A DNA stretch of 64,000 bases from Schistosoma haematobium (GCF_000699445.3 NC_067198.1:24439536-24503535); one strand, 5' to 3'; shown: positions 35,930-46,153, counted from the first letter of the stretch. Notes: generated by a model from the letters alone, not told the origin. Numbers and translations are program-made.

Positions 35930-36076
35930 ATGTCTGATAACGTTCATTCTTCAAGTAACGAAGGCGATTCCATCGTGATGATGCATGATATAGGACGAAT
36001 CTTCAATGATATTATGTTATCTCGAAGATTTACAAGTTGGGACAATTTTGAGACCTGTTTGAAAGAAGTACATAAG
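35930..36076 (+). pseudogene. MULE-like gene exon 1
   Basis: Starts ATG at 35,930 and reads 49 codons beginning MSDNVHSSSNEGDSIVMMHD and ending CLKEVHK. Donor AAG/GTAATA in phase 0. A 37-base intron ending TTTTTTTAG follows. Confidence 0.65.
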
Positions 36077-36113
36077 GTAATATGACCTCTGTGGTTAATA
36101 ATTATTTTTTTAG

Positions 36114-36284
36114 TATACGCATACTAAGTACGTTATGTCAGTATGCAAAAAGAACAGTGATGATCCAACTCTAAAGTACTTTTTCGTGAGATATATCTGT
36201 ACATATGGACGTAAACGCAGTTCGTTAGAGTCATATGCTTGCGTTCAGGATGTAAATGATGATAGTAATAATCATTCTTCTGAA
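36114..36284 (+). pseudogene. MULE-like gene exon 2, first part (cut by CR1)
   Basis: Phase 0 from YTHTKYVMSVCKKNSDD through FFVRYICTYGRKRSS, the first half of the FAR1-like domain. The right boundary is approximate: CR1 homology begins near KSTGPDELHPR. The exon resumes at about 37,786. Confidence 0.65.
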
Positions 36285-37409
36285 GAACATAAATCCACGG
36301 GGCCCGATGAATTACATCCTAGGATACTGAAAGAATTATCTAACTTCGTTGCAAGCCCTTTAAGTACATGCTTTAACATATCCGTTACGCAGGGTCGCTT
36401 ACCGAAAGATTGGAAAAACGCCATAGTAAGTCCTGTCTTCAAAACAGGCACGAAACACAAACCTGAGAACTACCGCCCCGTTAGCCTAACTAGTGTGGTT
36501 GTTAAAATCTTAGAAAAGATTATTCGGAAGGAGCTGTTTAAGTATCTCGATAAAAACCGGTTCCTCTCGGAGAAGCAGCACGGTTTCAGAATAGGTTATT
36601 CTTGTCTCACTAACTTATTAGTGGCTCGTGAAAGCTGGTGCGCTCTTAAGGACCAAAAGCTGCCTGTAGACGTCGCCTTCATTGATTTCAGTAAAGCTTT
36701 TGATAAAGTTCCGCACAACCGGCTGTTATATAAGTTAAGAAAAGTCGGGATTGGAGGCAATTTATTGATGTGGATAAAAGACTTCTTAGTTGGGCGGCAA
36801 CAAAGAGTAAGGGTGAACTCAAAGTTATCTAGCTGGGAAACTGTGCTTAGTGGAGTGCCCCAGGGTACAGTTTTGGGGCCAGTGCTATTCCTCTTGTATG
36901 TAAATGACCTTCCTTGTCTCCTATCATCATCGGTCTTGCTACATGCTGACGATGTCAAGATATGGAAAACGATACGATGTAAGAGTGATAGCTTAGAACT
37001 TCAAAATGACCTGAAGAGATTATCTGAATGGTCTGAAGCCTGGCAGTTGCCGATAAATACTTCCAAGTGTGTTGTGATGCATATCGGTCATCAAGGTACA
37101 GATGCATACACGATGAATAACACTGAGCTACCTGTCGTCCAGACATATAATGACTTAGGAGTTATCGTTAGTCAAGACTTAAAGACTACTGCACACTGCC
37201 GTGCAATAGCCGCCAAAAGTTTTAGAACGTTATGGTCAATACGTAGGGCTTTTAGTCATGTCGACGCTAAGACGTTTTTGACCTTATATACAGTGTTCGT
37301 ACGTCCTAAACTTGAGTACTGCATACAAGCGGCTAGCCCCTGCTTAAAAAAGACAGTGAGCTTCTGGAAAAGGTTCAGAGAACGGCCACTAAGCTGGTTC
37401 CCGGAATAG
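36285..37409 (+). pseudogene. CR1 reverse transcriptase, main fragment
   Basis: It reads ENYRPVSLTSVVVKILEK, VAFIDFSKAFDKVPHNRLLY (motif A), LSGVPQGTVLGPVLFLLYVN (motif B) and LLHADDVKIWK (motif C, with HADD where YADD or FADD is usual), then YNDLGVIVSQDLKTTAHC. The frame ends prematurely after KKTVSFWKRF. The endonuclease is missing through 5' truncation. The same open frame extends back to 36,135 only by chance through MULE exon 2. Confidence 0.82.
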
Positions 37410-37456
37410 CGAAGCTTCCGTATGAATCTCGACTGGCCAAGCTGAACCTTTTCCCG

Positions 37457-37747
37457 TTGTCGTATCGCAGAACTAGAGGCGACTTGATTACAGTCTACAA
37501 ATTGCTTAGTGATAAGTTTGCACCTAACATGCCCTCATTTTTCTTGTCTTCCAAAACAGAGAATTTACGAGGACATTCCAAAAAAGTTCACAAGCCGAGA
37601 ACAAATTACTTGTCAGCTGACTATCGACTTTCCCATCGAATCATCAACGAGTGGAATTCACTACCTCAGCACGTGGTTGAGGCTCCATCCGTCGACTCTT
37701 TCAAAAGAAAGTTGGATCAACTGAGAGACCACCATTGCCAGGACTAA
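37457..37747 (+). pseudogene. CR1 C-terminal fragment after frameshift
   Basis: It continues the previous fragment in another frame: RRTRGDLITVYKLLSD, LRGHSKKVHKPRTNYLSADY and RIINEWNSLPQHVV, ending at the natural stop. These are standard C-terminal residues of schistosome CR1 proteins (compare 42,834-43,150). Confidence 0.8.
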
Positions 37748-37785
37748 CATAGGCCATCGAGCCTCCTGTCCTTCCCAAACTGAAA

Positions 37786-38159
37786 CTTCTAACTCGCCAA
37801 CACAACCTAGGCAAAGGAGACGACGTCGGTCATCTACGTATGCCTTACTTCAAATGAATTTATCCTTAAGGTCGAAATATTGCCATTGTCAATCAGGATT
37901 TTGGGTCCGGGCAGTAAATGGTGAGTTGAAACTCACCTCTATTAAAACCGTGCACAACCATCCTTGCACAGAAGGATATATTTCTGTCGATCCATCGAAA
38001 CGACAGTTGACCTCAAGTGAACGCTTGTATTTAAGAACGTTTCTACTGAGTAATACACCAACTCGTAGCTTACGGTATCTGGTTTCTTGGAAGTTCAATA
38101 AACAGCTTACCAAGGACGATATCGCCAGAATGCGTTCACAGTTGTACCCAGGTTGTTGA
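37786..38159 (+). pseudogene. MULE-like gene exon 2, second part (zinc-binding domain)
   Basis: A basic stretch (RQRRRRRSSTYALL) leads into KYCHCQSGFWVRAVNG and TVHNHPCTEGY, which gives the Cys-x-Cys...His-Asn-His zinc ligands of a FAR1-like domain, then LLSNTPTRSLRYLVSWKFN and DDIARMRSQLYPG. The donor to the next exon is unclear; the frame ends TGA at 38,157-38,159. Confidence 0.65.
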
Positions 38160-38215
38160 ACTCACATTGTAATTAATTGAGTTTAGACACTAAAAATATC
38201 AATGACATTTTGCAG

Positions 38216-38364
38216 CGCGTTCAAGCAAATACTGAAGTTAAAGTATTCAATTAAAATGGGAACATGTCTATGATTTGCTTCAGCCGCAGAGAGCAAATAG
38301 CTGTTTACCACGCGTCCCCGGAGGTAATATGTATTGATTCGACTTATCAGACCAATAAAGTTGA
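38216..38364 (+). pseudogene. MULE-like gene exon 3 (first catalytic Asp)
   Basis: Acceptor CATTTTGCAG. Reads RVQANTEVKVFN, an in-frame TAA, then SMICFSRREQIAVYHASPEV and ICIDSTYQTNKV. The Asp in ICIDSTY is the first residue of the MULE DDE triad. Donor GA/GTAAGT. Confidence 0.65.
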
Positions 38365-38398
38365 GTAAGTAACGATTAGTAATAAATTTATCTGAAAG

Positions 38399-38657
38399 TT
38401 TTCCACTGTTCCAGCTAGTGGTGACTGATAGTCTTGGGCAAGGGCACACTGTTATGTATGCTCTTTGCAGTCAAGAACGACGCGAAGATGTCGAAAAACT
38501 ATTGGAATGTTTTAAAGAGATAATGTGCGGTACTTATGCTACACGCACTTTCATTATGGATTCGGCAGCGACCGAAATTTCGGCTGTGCAGTCTACGCAC
38601 AGTCATTCCAACATAATACTTTGTTCATTCCATGTCCTGAGAGCGTTTTTCAGGAAG
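38399..38657 (+). pseudogene. MULE-like gene exon 4 (second catalytic Asp)
   Basis: Acceptor ATCTGAAAG gives the right phase: DFPLFQLVVTDSLGQGHTVM. It continues to TFIMDSAATEISAVQSTH and IILCSFHVLRAFFRK, where the Asp after FIM and the C-x-F-H box are MULE landmarks. Donor AAG/GTATGT. Confidence 0.7.
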
Positions 38658-38690
38658 GTATGTGTTAGTTGTACAAATTATTTTCTGTAG

Positions 38691-39043
38691 TTCCGAAATC
38701 CTGATGTGCGCAAATGCTTGGAACACCTTGTGAAGACTAGACGGTCTGATATGTGAGCTTCGCCTTTCATAATGCATTATATTCAGATTTACTCGAAAGT
38801 ACGAACATCTAAGGACGCATTTCCACGGGCGTATGATTACACAAAAGATTACTGGATTGCCAGGAAGTCAATGTGGGCTCGCTGTTACCGGCGACATGTA
38901 TTAAGCCTGGGCAACCACACAAACAACCGTGTCAAAAGTGCTCATAAACATCCGAAAGAATGTCTCAGAGTAAAACAGACATTGACCTACGTTTCCGTCC
39001 TTATGATGCTGTGAAGGATCTTCAACGTTTTCCAATTCTTCAG
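38691..39043 (+). pseudogene. MULE-like gene exon 5 (broken)
   Basis: Reads FRNPDVRKCLEHLVKTRRSD, then TGA in frame, then DYWIARKSMWARCYRRH and LGNHTNNRVKSAHKHPK. It shifts frame near 38,965 and ends RFRPYDAVKDLQRFPILQ before GTAAGA. The W..W..NHTNN pattern is typical of MULE transposases. Confidence 0.68.
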
Positions 39044-39078
39044 GTAAGAAATATAGTTAAATGTATTATTAATTCCAG

Positions 39079-39331
39079 GTTCCAATGTCATTTCGAGCTC
39101 TTCTAAATGAGTTCACATCTTTTGCAGCTAAAATTGTAGCTGTAAATTATAAACGTGTTCGGACAATGAGACACGAATTTATAGAAGGAGAATACATCCG
39201 GTGCTACGACAAGGGTATGATGTATGTTGTTGATACTTTACGTGAACGATGTGCTTGTGAGCGTTTCAATGACTACATGCTGCCCTGTGGTCATATTTTG
39301 TATGCACATTCTAAAGATCTGATGCGTGGAG
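39079..39331 (+). pseudogene. MULE-like gene exon 6 (SWIM zinc finger)
   Basis: Acceptor TTAATTCCAG, donor G/GTATGT. Contains YVVDTLRERCACERFNDY and then MLPCGHILYAHSK: the C-x-C...C-x-H ligands of a SWIM domain, which follows the DDE core in MULE proteins. Confidence 0.78.
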
Positions 39332-39366
39332 GTATGTGTGTTCCTTTATCTCTATAAGTTTTGTAG

Positions 39367-39656
39367 ACTTATTTCGACTTAGCAACCGGTGGACAAGAAA
39401 GTACATAATGGACCTGGTTCTTCGTGCGCTAGACAACATCTCAATCTCTACAGGGAGTGATGATCTGCTAGAGAAGTTCACTAGCAACTACCACTCAATC
39501 CATGCTCTTAGTGAACCTTTGGCAAGTAAATTCATCCGTTCATGCCTCGAAGCATCGGAAGACATATGCGCACAACTGATGAGTTCAATCGGTGCTAATG
39601 ATGAAGCTACAACGTCAGAATCCATTGTTAATACAGACCATAGCTATGCTTCTTGA
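39367..39656 (+). pseudogene. MULE-like gene last exon
   Basis: Acceptor TTTTGTAG; phase fits the preceding exon. Encodes LFRLSNRWTRKYIMDLVL, a helical tail and HSYAS before TGA at 39,654-39,656. Confidence 0.65.
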
Positions 39657-40737
39657 TAACAAGAAGTTCTAATATTGTAATCTTTTTAGTTTTACATAAA
39701 TTCATTTATATGGCCATTGACTTATTCTTATAGCGTAACGGCAGGGAGTGTACTGTGCAGTCTTATGTGGCTGTGAGACAGGGATGTTGTTTCGCGTTCT
39801 TGTGTAATAATTACCAGTTTGGCGCACACGCGATTAGTCATACAGACCGTTTACCAAATACTGCTACCTTGAACATGGTGTACCATATTAGTAGTTCGAA
39901 TTTCGACCTGTCACGATAGATAAGAATTGCCGTAATTAAAAGAATGGTGCGTTATAAATGAAAACGATTATTAAAGTTTGAATCTAGCACAAACGATCCA
40001 TCAATACATAACTTCTATTTCTCAGGAATTGTTCCCGTTAGGTCTGTGAACGCTTGCGAAGCTAGCTGGGAATAAGATGGACAGGAAAGTTACTTCAGTA
40101 TAAATGTTTACCAGAAACTAGTATAAAAACGGAAACCAGTATTCAATTACAGATCGAAAGTGCATTTAGCACACCCTTCCTTTGGATAGTCAATCACGCT
40201 TATTTCCTTTATCTCTTGCGTTGCTTAGGAAAGTCTGGATCACAACATACACGGATTGTATTATTTAATTCTTTGGACAGGTTGCACTTCGGAAACTTAG
40301 ACGATGAACATATATAAAGACTACTGTGTGAATTTACTTTGAATCGTCCTGTGTAACCTGCAATTCTTGATGCATATTCTATTCTAGTCCCACGTAAGTT
40401 ATGAGTAATTGTCATTTACGGCATCAGCACGTAAGCTAGACAGGCCTTGGTTGATTTCCGAAACATCACATAGGATCTCACACAATCTGGTCACCTTAGA
40501 TCAAGATATCTTGACTATCGAGTCGTACTTTTCAGTGCTTTCTCGTGACAGCTTTATATCAGTACTTATTTCTGCTATTAGGTATTTTCGCAATAATACC
40601 GGCAGCCAAAATATTGTAGCTCCCAGACAACCAAAAAGAGGAAATAAAGGGGTAAACGCTTTGGTAGCGAAAGGGGAAAACGCATCAGAATGTCGCCTTT
40701 TTCGCCTGTCCGGGGGAAATAATGTGGATTTCCCCCT
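39657..40737. other. No gene recognised
   Basis: AT-rich sequence between the MULE-like gene and a minisatellite. Only short chance frames are seen. No terminal inverted repeat of the MULE was found by eye. Confidence 0.4.
40712..40736. repeat. Perfect 9-bp G/C-run hairpin
   Basis: gggggaaat (40,712-40,720) and atttccccc (40,728-40,736) are exact reverse complements around a seven-base loop, directly before the minisatellite. Confidence 0.6.
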
Positions 40738-40874
40738 TTTTCGCCGTTTTGTCGGAAAAATTACTCACTTTTCGCCTAAATATCCGCCAAATTACCGAAT
40801 TTTCGCCCAAATGTCTGCAGAATTGTCTACTTTTCGCCTAAATGTCCGTTGAATTGTCTACTTTTCGCCTAAAT
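40738..40874. repeat. 31-bp minisatellite, about 4.4 units
   Basis: Units start with ttttcgcc at 40,738, 40,769, 40,800 and 40,831, each exactly 31 bases, with a partial fifth at 40,862. Units 3 and 4 are nearly identical; the first is the most diverged. Confidence 0.85.
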
Positions 40875-41800
40875 ACACACATAACTCCCTATTTTCCATC
40901 CATTGACATAACCCCTAAAGTCTCCTATGTTCGCCTTTATTTTCAACAACAGACCAAAATAAATCTGCAATGCAGTGGAAAACCGGCATATTTTTGAGAA
41001 TTTTTATTTAAAAGGTAAAGCGTATTATTATACAACACTAGAGCAGAAGCTTAAGCACCGATTGTTTTGCATATCCTATGCAATTGCTAATTCATTGTTA
41101 TTTGAAATTATCTGCAAAAGAAGGAACAGGTGATGCATTATTTATAAGGAATGTTCATTTAATCAAAAGTTCACTGACACTCAAACACACATTCTCAACA
41201 CTTCTACAGTTTCCCATGTAAGTAAAAAAGTAAGCTGTTTGAAAAATAATGTTTATTGAAATGTAGGTAGAACATAAAAACAATTGCACGGCTATTGAGA
41301 ATTGAGGTAGTCGTCCCGTGAATTCTGAATTAAAAAAACGAAAAAAGTCACAACCATATCTCAATGACATGCTTTGGTACAGCCAAATACTTGTGTAGAT
41401 CTACGCAAGAGGTAGTAATGCTATCTTAGCTTGGTCTCTGGTAAAATCTCCACATAATTATACCTCTTCCGCATGATTATGATTTATTTCCTGCAATATA
41501 GTCATCTAGTGGCTAATATATCTAACTGTAGAAGGTGATATTAACATCTTGGTATGTGTTTTTATCATCTATAGCATATACATAATATTTACAAAACTCG
41601 ATACACCTAATGTTTTCACTATCAACCTATTTCTACCATGAAATTCGAAAAAAACAGTGAAAATCAGCCGAAATTGTGATAAAATCGGGAAAAACGATAA
41701 ACCTTACCGTGGTATCATTAAAATGGTTCAAATGGTTGTGGACGGAATAGAAGAAGCTTTCGCTTAACAGGCTTCCGTGTCTAGTAGCAGGGGATCACCA
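40875..41800. other. No gene recognised
   Basis: AT-rich unique-looking sequence with chance frames only. The 3' end of the adjacent CR1 fragment may reach to about 41,750. Confidence 0.4.
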
Positions 41801-41859
41801 AATCCTCCAGGCAGGAACCTAGGTATGTTAACAATAAAAAAGGAAAAGAAATTGGTAAA

Positions 41860-42766
41860 TCATAATGTGATGCTGTCCTTGGTCCTTAAGAATAGGTCAA
41901 GTTGCCTCTTGAAGGACTCCTGAGAAGTCGCTTGGACTAGCTCGGCCGGCAGCGAATTCCAGCTTTTGACAACTCTTAAGGAGTAGAAGTTGTGTCTACA
42001 TTCCGTCTTGCTATGTTGTGTTTCCAGTTTCTGGGTGTTACCCCTTAGATTATTATTCGAACTAAGCTTAAGTAGGTGTTTAAGAGGATGTCCAGAAGTG
42101 TTAAGAATACTATAAGCCATTAGTAAATCACCTCTAAGACGCCTATATTCTAGTGGGTAAAGGTCTAGTGAACGGAGGCGTTCTTCGTAAGGCTTAGATT
42201 TGAGTCCTCGAACTGATTTCGTAGCTCGCCGTTGGATACGCTCCAAAGTGACCTTGTCCTTATGGAGTGAGGGGGGGAGTACTATGTTTCCGTACTCTAA
42301 ATGGGGACGGATGAAACTATTGAAGATTGTATGGAAAGTTCGTCCGTCAAACTGTCCAAAAATGCGCTTCAACGTTACCAGTGCAAGGTTTGCTCGGAAG
42401 GCATTTTTGTCACAGTTAGCGTAAGACTTCAAATCATGGGGCACCAGGACTCCTAAATCTTTTTCGACTTGGGATACTACTAGAGAGGAGTTTCCTAAGT
42501 TGTAACTGTAGTTTGCAACATGTCGCAGATGGACTACTTTACACTTTGAAGTGTTAAAGGTAAGTTCGTTATCGTCTGCCCAACTTTGAAGTCGAGTCAG
42601 ATCCTCCTGAAGTGCCTGTGTATCGTCTTGGTTGCATATCTCTCTCCAAAGTTTCACGTCGTCGGCAAAAAGTAATAAATCTGACGTTACCTGTTGAGGA
42701 AGATCATTTATGTAGATCAAGAAGAGAAGAGGCCCTAGTACTGAGCCCTGGGGGACCAGTTTTGGT
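41860..42766 (-). pseudogene. 5'-truncated CR1-clade LINE fragment (RT motif B to C-terminus)
   Basis: Starting at VPQGSVLGPLLF and continuing MIYINDLPQQVTSDLLLFAD, it carries the FADD box and LTRLQSWADDNELTFNTSKC, EKDLGVLVPHDLKSYANCDK and the C-terminal RRLRGDLLMAYSILN. The frame is open for 286 codons to its stop, but the endonuclease and half of the RT are absent. It is a different CR1 lineage from the element to its right. Confidence 0.85.
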
Positions 42767-42780
42767 AGCCTTGACGACTA

Positions 42781-45690
42781 TTCAGATTCAGATTCAGATT
42801 TGTGTAGTAAGGACAGAAGGCCTACGGCCTATGTTATTCCTTTTCTAGTATGCTTCTGTGAGTGTCCAGTCTTCTCTTGAAAGAGTCAATTGAAGGTGCG
42901 GACACCACTGCTTCAGGCAGCAGTTTCCAAGTATTGATGACTCGGTGTGAAAACCTGTATGCCACGGGTATTTTGTTCGTTCTTGGTTTTTCTACTCGCC
43001 TGCTATGTCCTCTGAGGTGTCCCGATCTAGTGGGAAGAAAGAGAGAGAATAAGTTAGGTCCGAAATCATTTCTCAGTATTCTGTACATCAATATTAGATC
43101 TCTACTTAGTCTGCGATAGGACAGAGTAAAGAGGTTCAGTTTTTCAAGCCGCTCTTTATATGATAAACCACGGAGTTCCGGAATTGCACGCGTAGCTGCC
43201 CTCTGTACCTTTTCTAGTATGTCTGAGTCACCTTTTAAACAGGGGATTGCAGCCTGGACACAGTTCTCTAACTTAGTTCTCACTAAGGATGTGTATAATG
43301 TGGTGAACATGGTAGTATCAAACTTAGTGAATGTCCTTTTTAAAGCCCAGAGGGTTCGAAACCCCTTAACTGCGACCTCCCGGCAATGGGCCGTCGTCTT
43401 AAGATCATTGCTCACTGTCACCCCTAGGTCCTTATGAGACCGGACTACGGGTAATGACACATCCCCTATGTTGTACGTATTAACCATTGAATCCCCCAAG
43501 TGCATGTAGACACACTTTTCCGAGTTGATAGGCATTAGCCACTCTTTAGACCAGTTTATCATATTACTTAAGTCCGCCTGAAGAGTAAATGCGTCTTTGT
43601 CTCCAGTTATTACTCGCCAAATTTTTACATCGTCAGCGTATAATAACATTGGAGACTGTACTATACTTGTAAGATCATTAACGTACATTATAAAAAGTAA
43701 AGGACCTAAGACGGAACATTGGGGTACTCCACTAAGTACTGGTCTCCAGATGGAGCACTTGGAATTTATTCTTACCTTTTGCCTACGACCTACTAGGAAA
43801 TCCTTAATCCATTTTAAAAGAGGTCCGGCAATACCAAGGTTTGCCAACTTCAATAGCAGTCTATTAGTTGGCACTTTGTCAAAAGCCTTACTGAAGTCTA
43901 TGTAGACAACATCCACTGAGTTTCCGTTGTCTAGCGCATTAATCCAGAGCTCCCTAGCTATAAGGAGGTTCGTTGTACAGGATAGACCCTTTCTAAAACC
44001 ATGTTGTGCCATGTTCAGCAAGTTATTGGTTTCCATAAATGCTGTTATGGTCCGTTTGATTATTCTTTCCAGTATTTTAATTACAACACTGGTGAGGCTT
44101 ACGGGTCTGTAATTTGATGGGACTTGTCGTAGACCTGTTTTATGTATGGGAGTGACGATTGCGTCCTTCCAGTCCATAGGTAACACACCTTGGTCAAGTG
44201 ACATTTTGAATATCACAGTCAGTGGGGCTGCGATATATTCGGCAATATGTCTCAAGATTTTAGGATGTAGTTCATCTGGTCCTGTTGACTTCTCCATGTT
44301 TAGGGTGCTAAGAGCCTTAAGCACATCGATTTGGTCGAAGTCCACGGTGAGCAGCTGGTTTGTTGACTCTGTAATTGGGTCTGGTTCTTTCTCTAGAGGA
44401 GGTTCCTGAGTGAAAACTGCCCCAAAGTAGTCAGCCATAACCTCAGCTTTTTCCTGATCTTCCTCTATCATTTCAGATTCACTTCCTACTTTAATTAGGT
44501 TGGGAATCCAATGATGAATCCTTGTTCTGTAGTTTATGTACGAGAATATCCTCTTGGGCTGCTTGAATGCAGATTGTGCCAGCTGCATTACATATTTTCT
44601 TTGAGCTTCCCGAATTTTAGTTATACACTCGTTTCTTATCGATCTGTAGCGTTCCATCATACCTGCTGTGCCAAGGCGGATGGCAACATCCCAGCATTTC
44701 TTCTTTTGTCTTAGTAAGCGTCGAATATCCCGCCCTATCCAGGGATGTCTGTGCTTCTTTTTCTTTGGGACAGTCCAGGGTATGTATGGTTGAGTTACCC
44801 GATTGTATAACTGCCTGAATAGAGTCCATGCCTCTTGTACTGATTCCTTTGAGTCAATTTCCCAGTTCTCAGCCGATGCTGCGGAGTTAATTGCCTGCAT
44901 ATCTGCCTTCCATATGTTAGGACGGGCCGGCGCAATTGTTTGACAAGCAATCTCAGCCATGAATTTGAATAAGATGGCTGCATGGTCACTTCTCCCAAGT
45001 GGTGGGAGAAAAGCCGTTTGGCCAGCGTCATCACCGTGTGTGAAGACTAAATCTAAAAGAGAAGAGTTTCTTAAGTCGTATCTTGTGGGATCTCTAATGT
45101 GTTGGAATAATGCTAGTCCAATCGAGGTTTCTAACAGTTTGGAGTCGAACGACGATATGGATGACCCTACTTCTAAGTTAACCCAGTTTATATATGGTGC
45201 ATTAAAGTCGCCTACTACAAGGCTTTTACCGTTGTTACACCAGGACTTAAGTTTACTAAGGAGAAAATCATCTGCTACACATTCTGGACTGCGATAAACT
45301 ACTACTACTTCAATACCTTGCCTTCGGCATTTCAACTTACATCTCACCAGTTCACATGTCCCTGAAACATGTGCTACTGTCTCAGCCAATCTTATGGTTA
45401 AGGTACTTTTCGTGTACACAATAACCCCGCCTCCCCTTCGGTTTAATCTATCAGCCCTATTGGTTATGAAACCAGTCAACTGGGTTTCACTATCTAATAC
45501 TTCTGACGTTAACCAAGTTTCCGAGACAGTGATAACGTCCGGTTTTTCTTTATCCACCACTGACTTCAGCTCCGCCATTTTACTTAGTAGGCTGCGAGCA
45601 TTTGTGTAGCACACTTTTAAGTCTGTGGAGAGCTTTCCCTTGCCACCCAGAGTGGCAATTTTTATGACGATATATGCCAGAATCATGCTA
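42781..45690 (-). mobile_element. CR1-clade LINE with intact endonuclease-RT frame
   Basis: The minus-strand element has a 950-codon ORF and a short 3' UTR that ends in a microsatellite tail of ctgaat-type units (attcag repeats at 42,780-42,800 on the plus strand), as in CR1 families. The 5' end is uncertain: little beyond the ORF start is recognisable and no ORF1 was seen to the right, so the copy is probably 5'-truncated. Confidence 0.82.
42834..45686 (-). CDS. CR1 retrotransposon endonuclease-reverse transcriptase, uninterrupted 950 aa
   Basis: Residues about 20-240 form an exonuclease/endonuclease/phosphatase fold: VCYTNARSLLSKMAEL, VITVSETWL, VVVYRSPE, VVGDFNAPYINW and GRSDHAAILF carry the active-site Asn, Glu, Asp and His. 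Residues about 440-760 form the reverse transcriptase: MEKSTGPDELHPKILR, SNYRPVSLTSVVIKILERI, VVYIDFSKAFDKVP (motif A), LSGVPQCSVLGPLLFIMYVN (motif B, Cys where Gly is usual) and LLYADDVKIWR (motif C). The C-terminus ends RLDTHRSILEKE. No stop or frameshift interrupts it, so this is the youngest-looking LINE in the window. It would make cDNA at nicked chromosomal targets. The VPQC change in place of VPQG could reduce activity. Confidence 0.88.
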   Translation of the reverse strand: MILAYIVIKIATLGGKGKLSTDLKVCYTNARSLLSKMAELKSVVDKEKPDVITVSETWLTSEVLDSETQLTGFITNRADRLNRRGGGVIVYTKSTLTIRLAETVAHVSGTCELVRCKLKCRRQGIEVVVVYRSPECVADDFLLSKLKSWCNNGKSLVVGDFNAPYINWVNLEVGSSISSFDSKLLETSIGLALFQHIRDPTRYDLRNSSLLDLVFTHGDDAGQTAFLPPLGRSDHAAILFKFMAEIACQTIAPARPNIWKADMQAINSAASAENWEIDSKESVQEAWTLFRQLYNRVTQPYIPWTVPKKKKHRHPWIGRDIRRLLRQKKKCWDVAIRLGTAGMMERYRSIRNECITKIREAQRKYVMQLAQSAFKQPKRIFSYINYRTRIHHWIPNLIKVGSESEMIEEDQEKAEVMADYFGAVFTQEPPLEKEPDPITESTNQLLTVDFDQIDVLKALSTLNMEKSTGPDELHPKILRHIAEYIAAPLTVIFKMSLDQGVLPMDWKDAIVTPIHKTGLRQVPSNYRPVSLTSVVIKILERIIKRTITAFMETNNLLNMAQHGFRKGLSCTTNLLIARELWINALDNGNSVDVVYIDFSKAFDKVPTNRLLLKLANLGIAGPLLKWIKDFLVGRRQKVRINSKCSIWRPVLSGVPQCSVLGPLLFIMYVNDLTSIVQSPMLLYADDVKIWRVITGDKDAFTLQADLSNMINWSKEWLMPINSEKCVYMHLGDSMVNTYNIGDVSLPVVRSHKDLGVTVSNDLKTTAHCREVAVKGFRTLWALKRTFTKFDTTMFTTLYTSLVRTKLENCVQAAIPCLKGDSDILEKVQRAATRAIPELRGLSYKERLEKLNLFTLSYRRLSRDLILMYRILRNDFGPNLFSLFLPTRSGHLRGHSRRVEKPRTNKIPVAYRFSHRVINTWKLLPEAVVSAPSIDSFKRRLDTHRSILEKE

Positions 45691-46153
45691 TTTCATATAA
45701 GAATAAAAGATTTGTTTACCATCAGTGTATACCTAAGTAGAAATAATTGCTAATTTGCGATGCAAACACGAAAAAACTATTATAGCAGCACCTGAATAAT
45801 GAATTTTCAAGGACTTCGCGATACCATGTAACGCAAAATGAAAAAACCCGTTTTCACCTAATTATGAAAACGGAAAATAGACTTTCAAATTTATTCATAA
45901 TGTATTTCGAAATTTGGTTGTGCACAAAGCAGAAATGAAAATGTAGCGCAAAAAAGTGTCGCGATACCCCTGGAGCGCTGCCTCCAAACAGGGATTTCCC
46001 ATCCACGACCTTGAACCGGAGAGAGAGGGCGTTTCGTATTTGCAGTGTTTGAGGTCGATTGTGTGCATATAGGCTAGCGTGGTGCTTAGGTGTTCACATA
46101 TTTACGTAGTCAGTCTGAAAACCACCACAGTCACTGAAAACAACATAAGCTAT
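45691..46153. other. No gene recognised
   Basis: Sequence between the CR1 and a diverged LTR. I see no LINE ORF1 and no host exon. Confidence 0.4.

Larger units (their letters stand above)
36285..37785 (+). mobile_element. 5'-truncated CR1-clade (SR1/Perere-like) LINE inserted in the MULE-like gene
   Basis: The copy starts inside the RT fingers at KSTGPDELHPRILKEL and runs through the C-terminus and a short 3' UTR (cataggcc, cctgtccttcc), which matches the 3' UTR start of the CR1 at 42.8 kb. The frame is open from its start to 37,409 and again from 37,457 to 37,747. A small indel near 37,350-37,400 separates them. Confidence 0.82.
35930..39656 (+). pseudogene. Decayed MULE-type transposase gene (FAR1-like, DDE, SWIM), split by a CR1 insertion
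   Basis: At least eight plus-strand exons encode, in order: an N-terminal region, a FAR1/WRKY-GCM1-like zinc-binding domain (KYCHCQSGFWVRAVNG, then TVHNHPC), the MULE DDE core with PEVICIDSTYQTNKV, FIMDSAATEISAVQS and LCSFHVLRAF, the W-x-x-R...NHTNNR stretch, and a SWIM zinc finger (CACERFNDYMLPCGHILYAH). Introns are tiny (33-37 bases for most). The copy is broken by a 1.5-kb CR1 insertion, an in-frame TAA (38,252-38,254), an in-frame TGA after RRSDM (about 38,753), and a frameshift near 38,965. Terminal inverted repeats were not found. It may be an old Mutator-like transposon or a domesticated descendant that died. Confidence 0.8.

Noticed and set aside
36135..36284. Upstream extension of the CR1 open frame
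   Set aside because: This part is MULE exon 2 read in the same frame by chance. It has splice sites and FAR1-like residues, not CR1 sequence.
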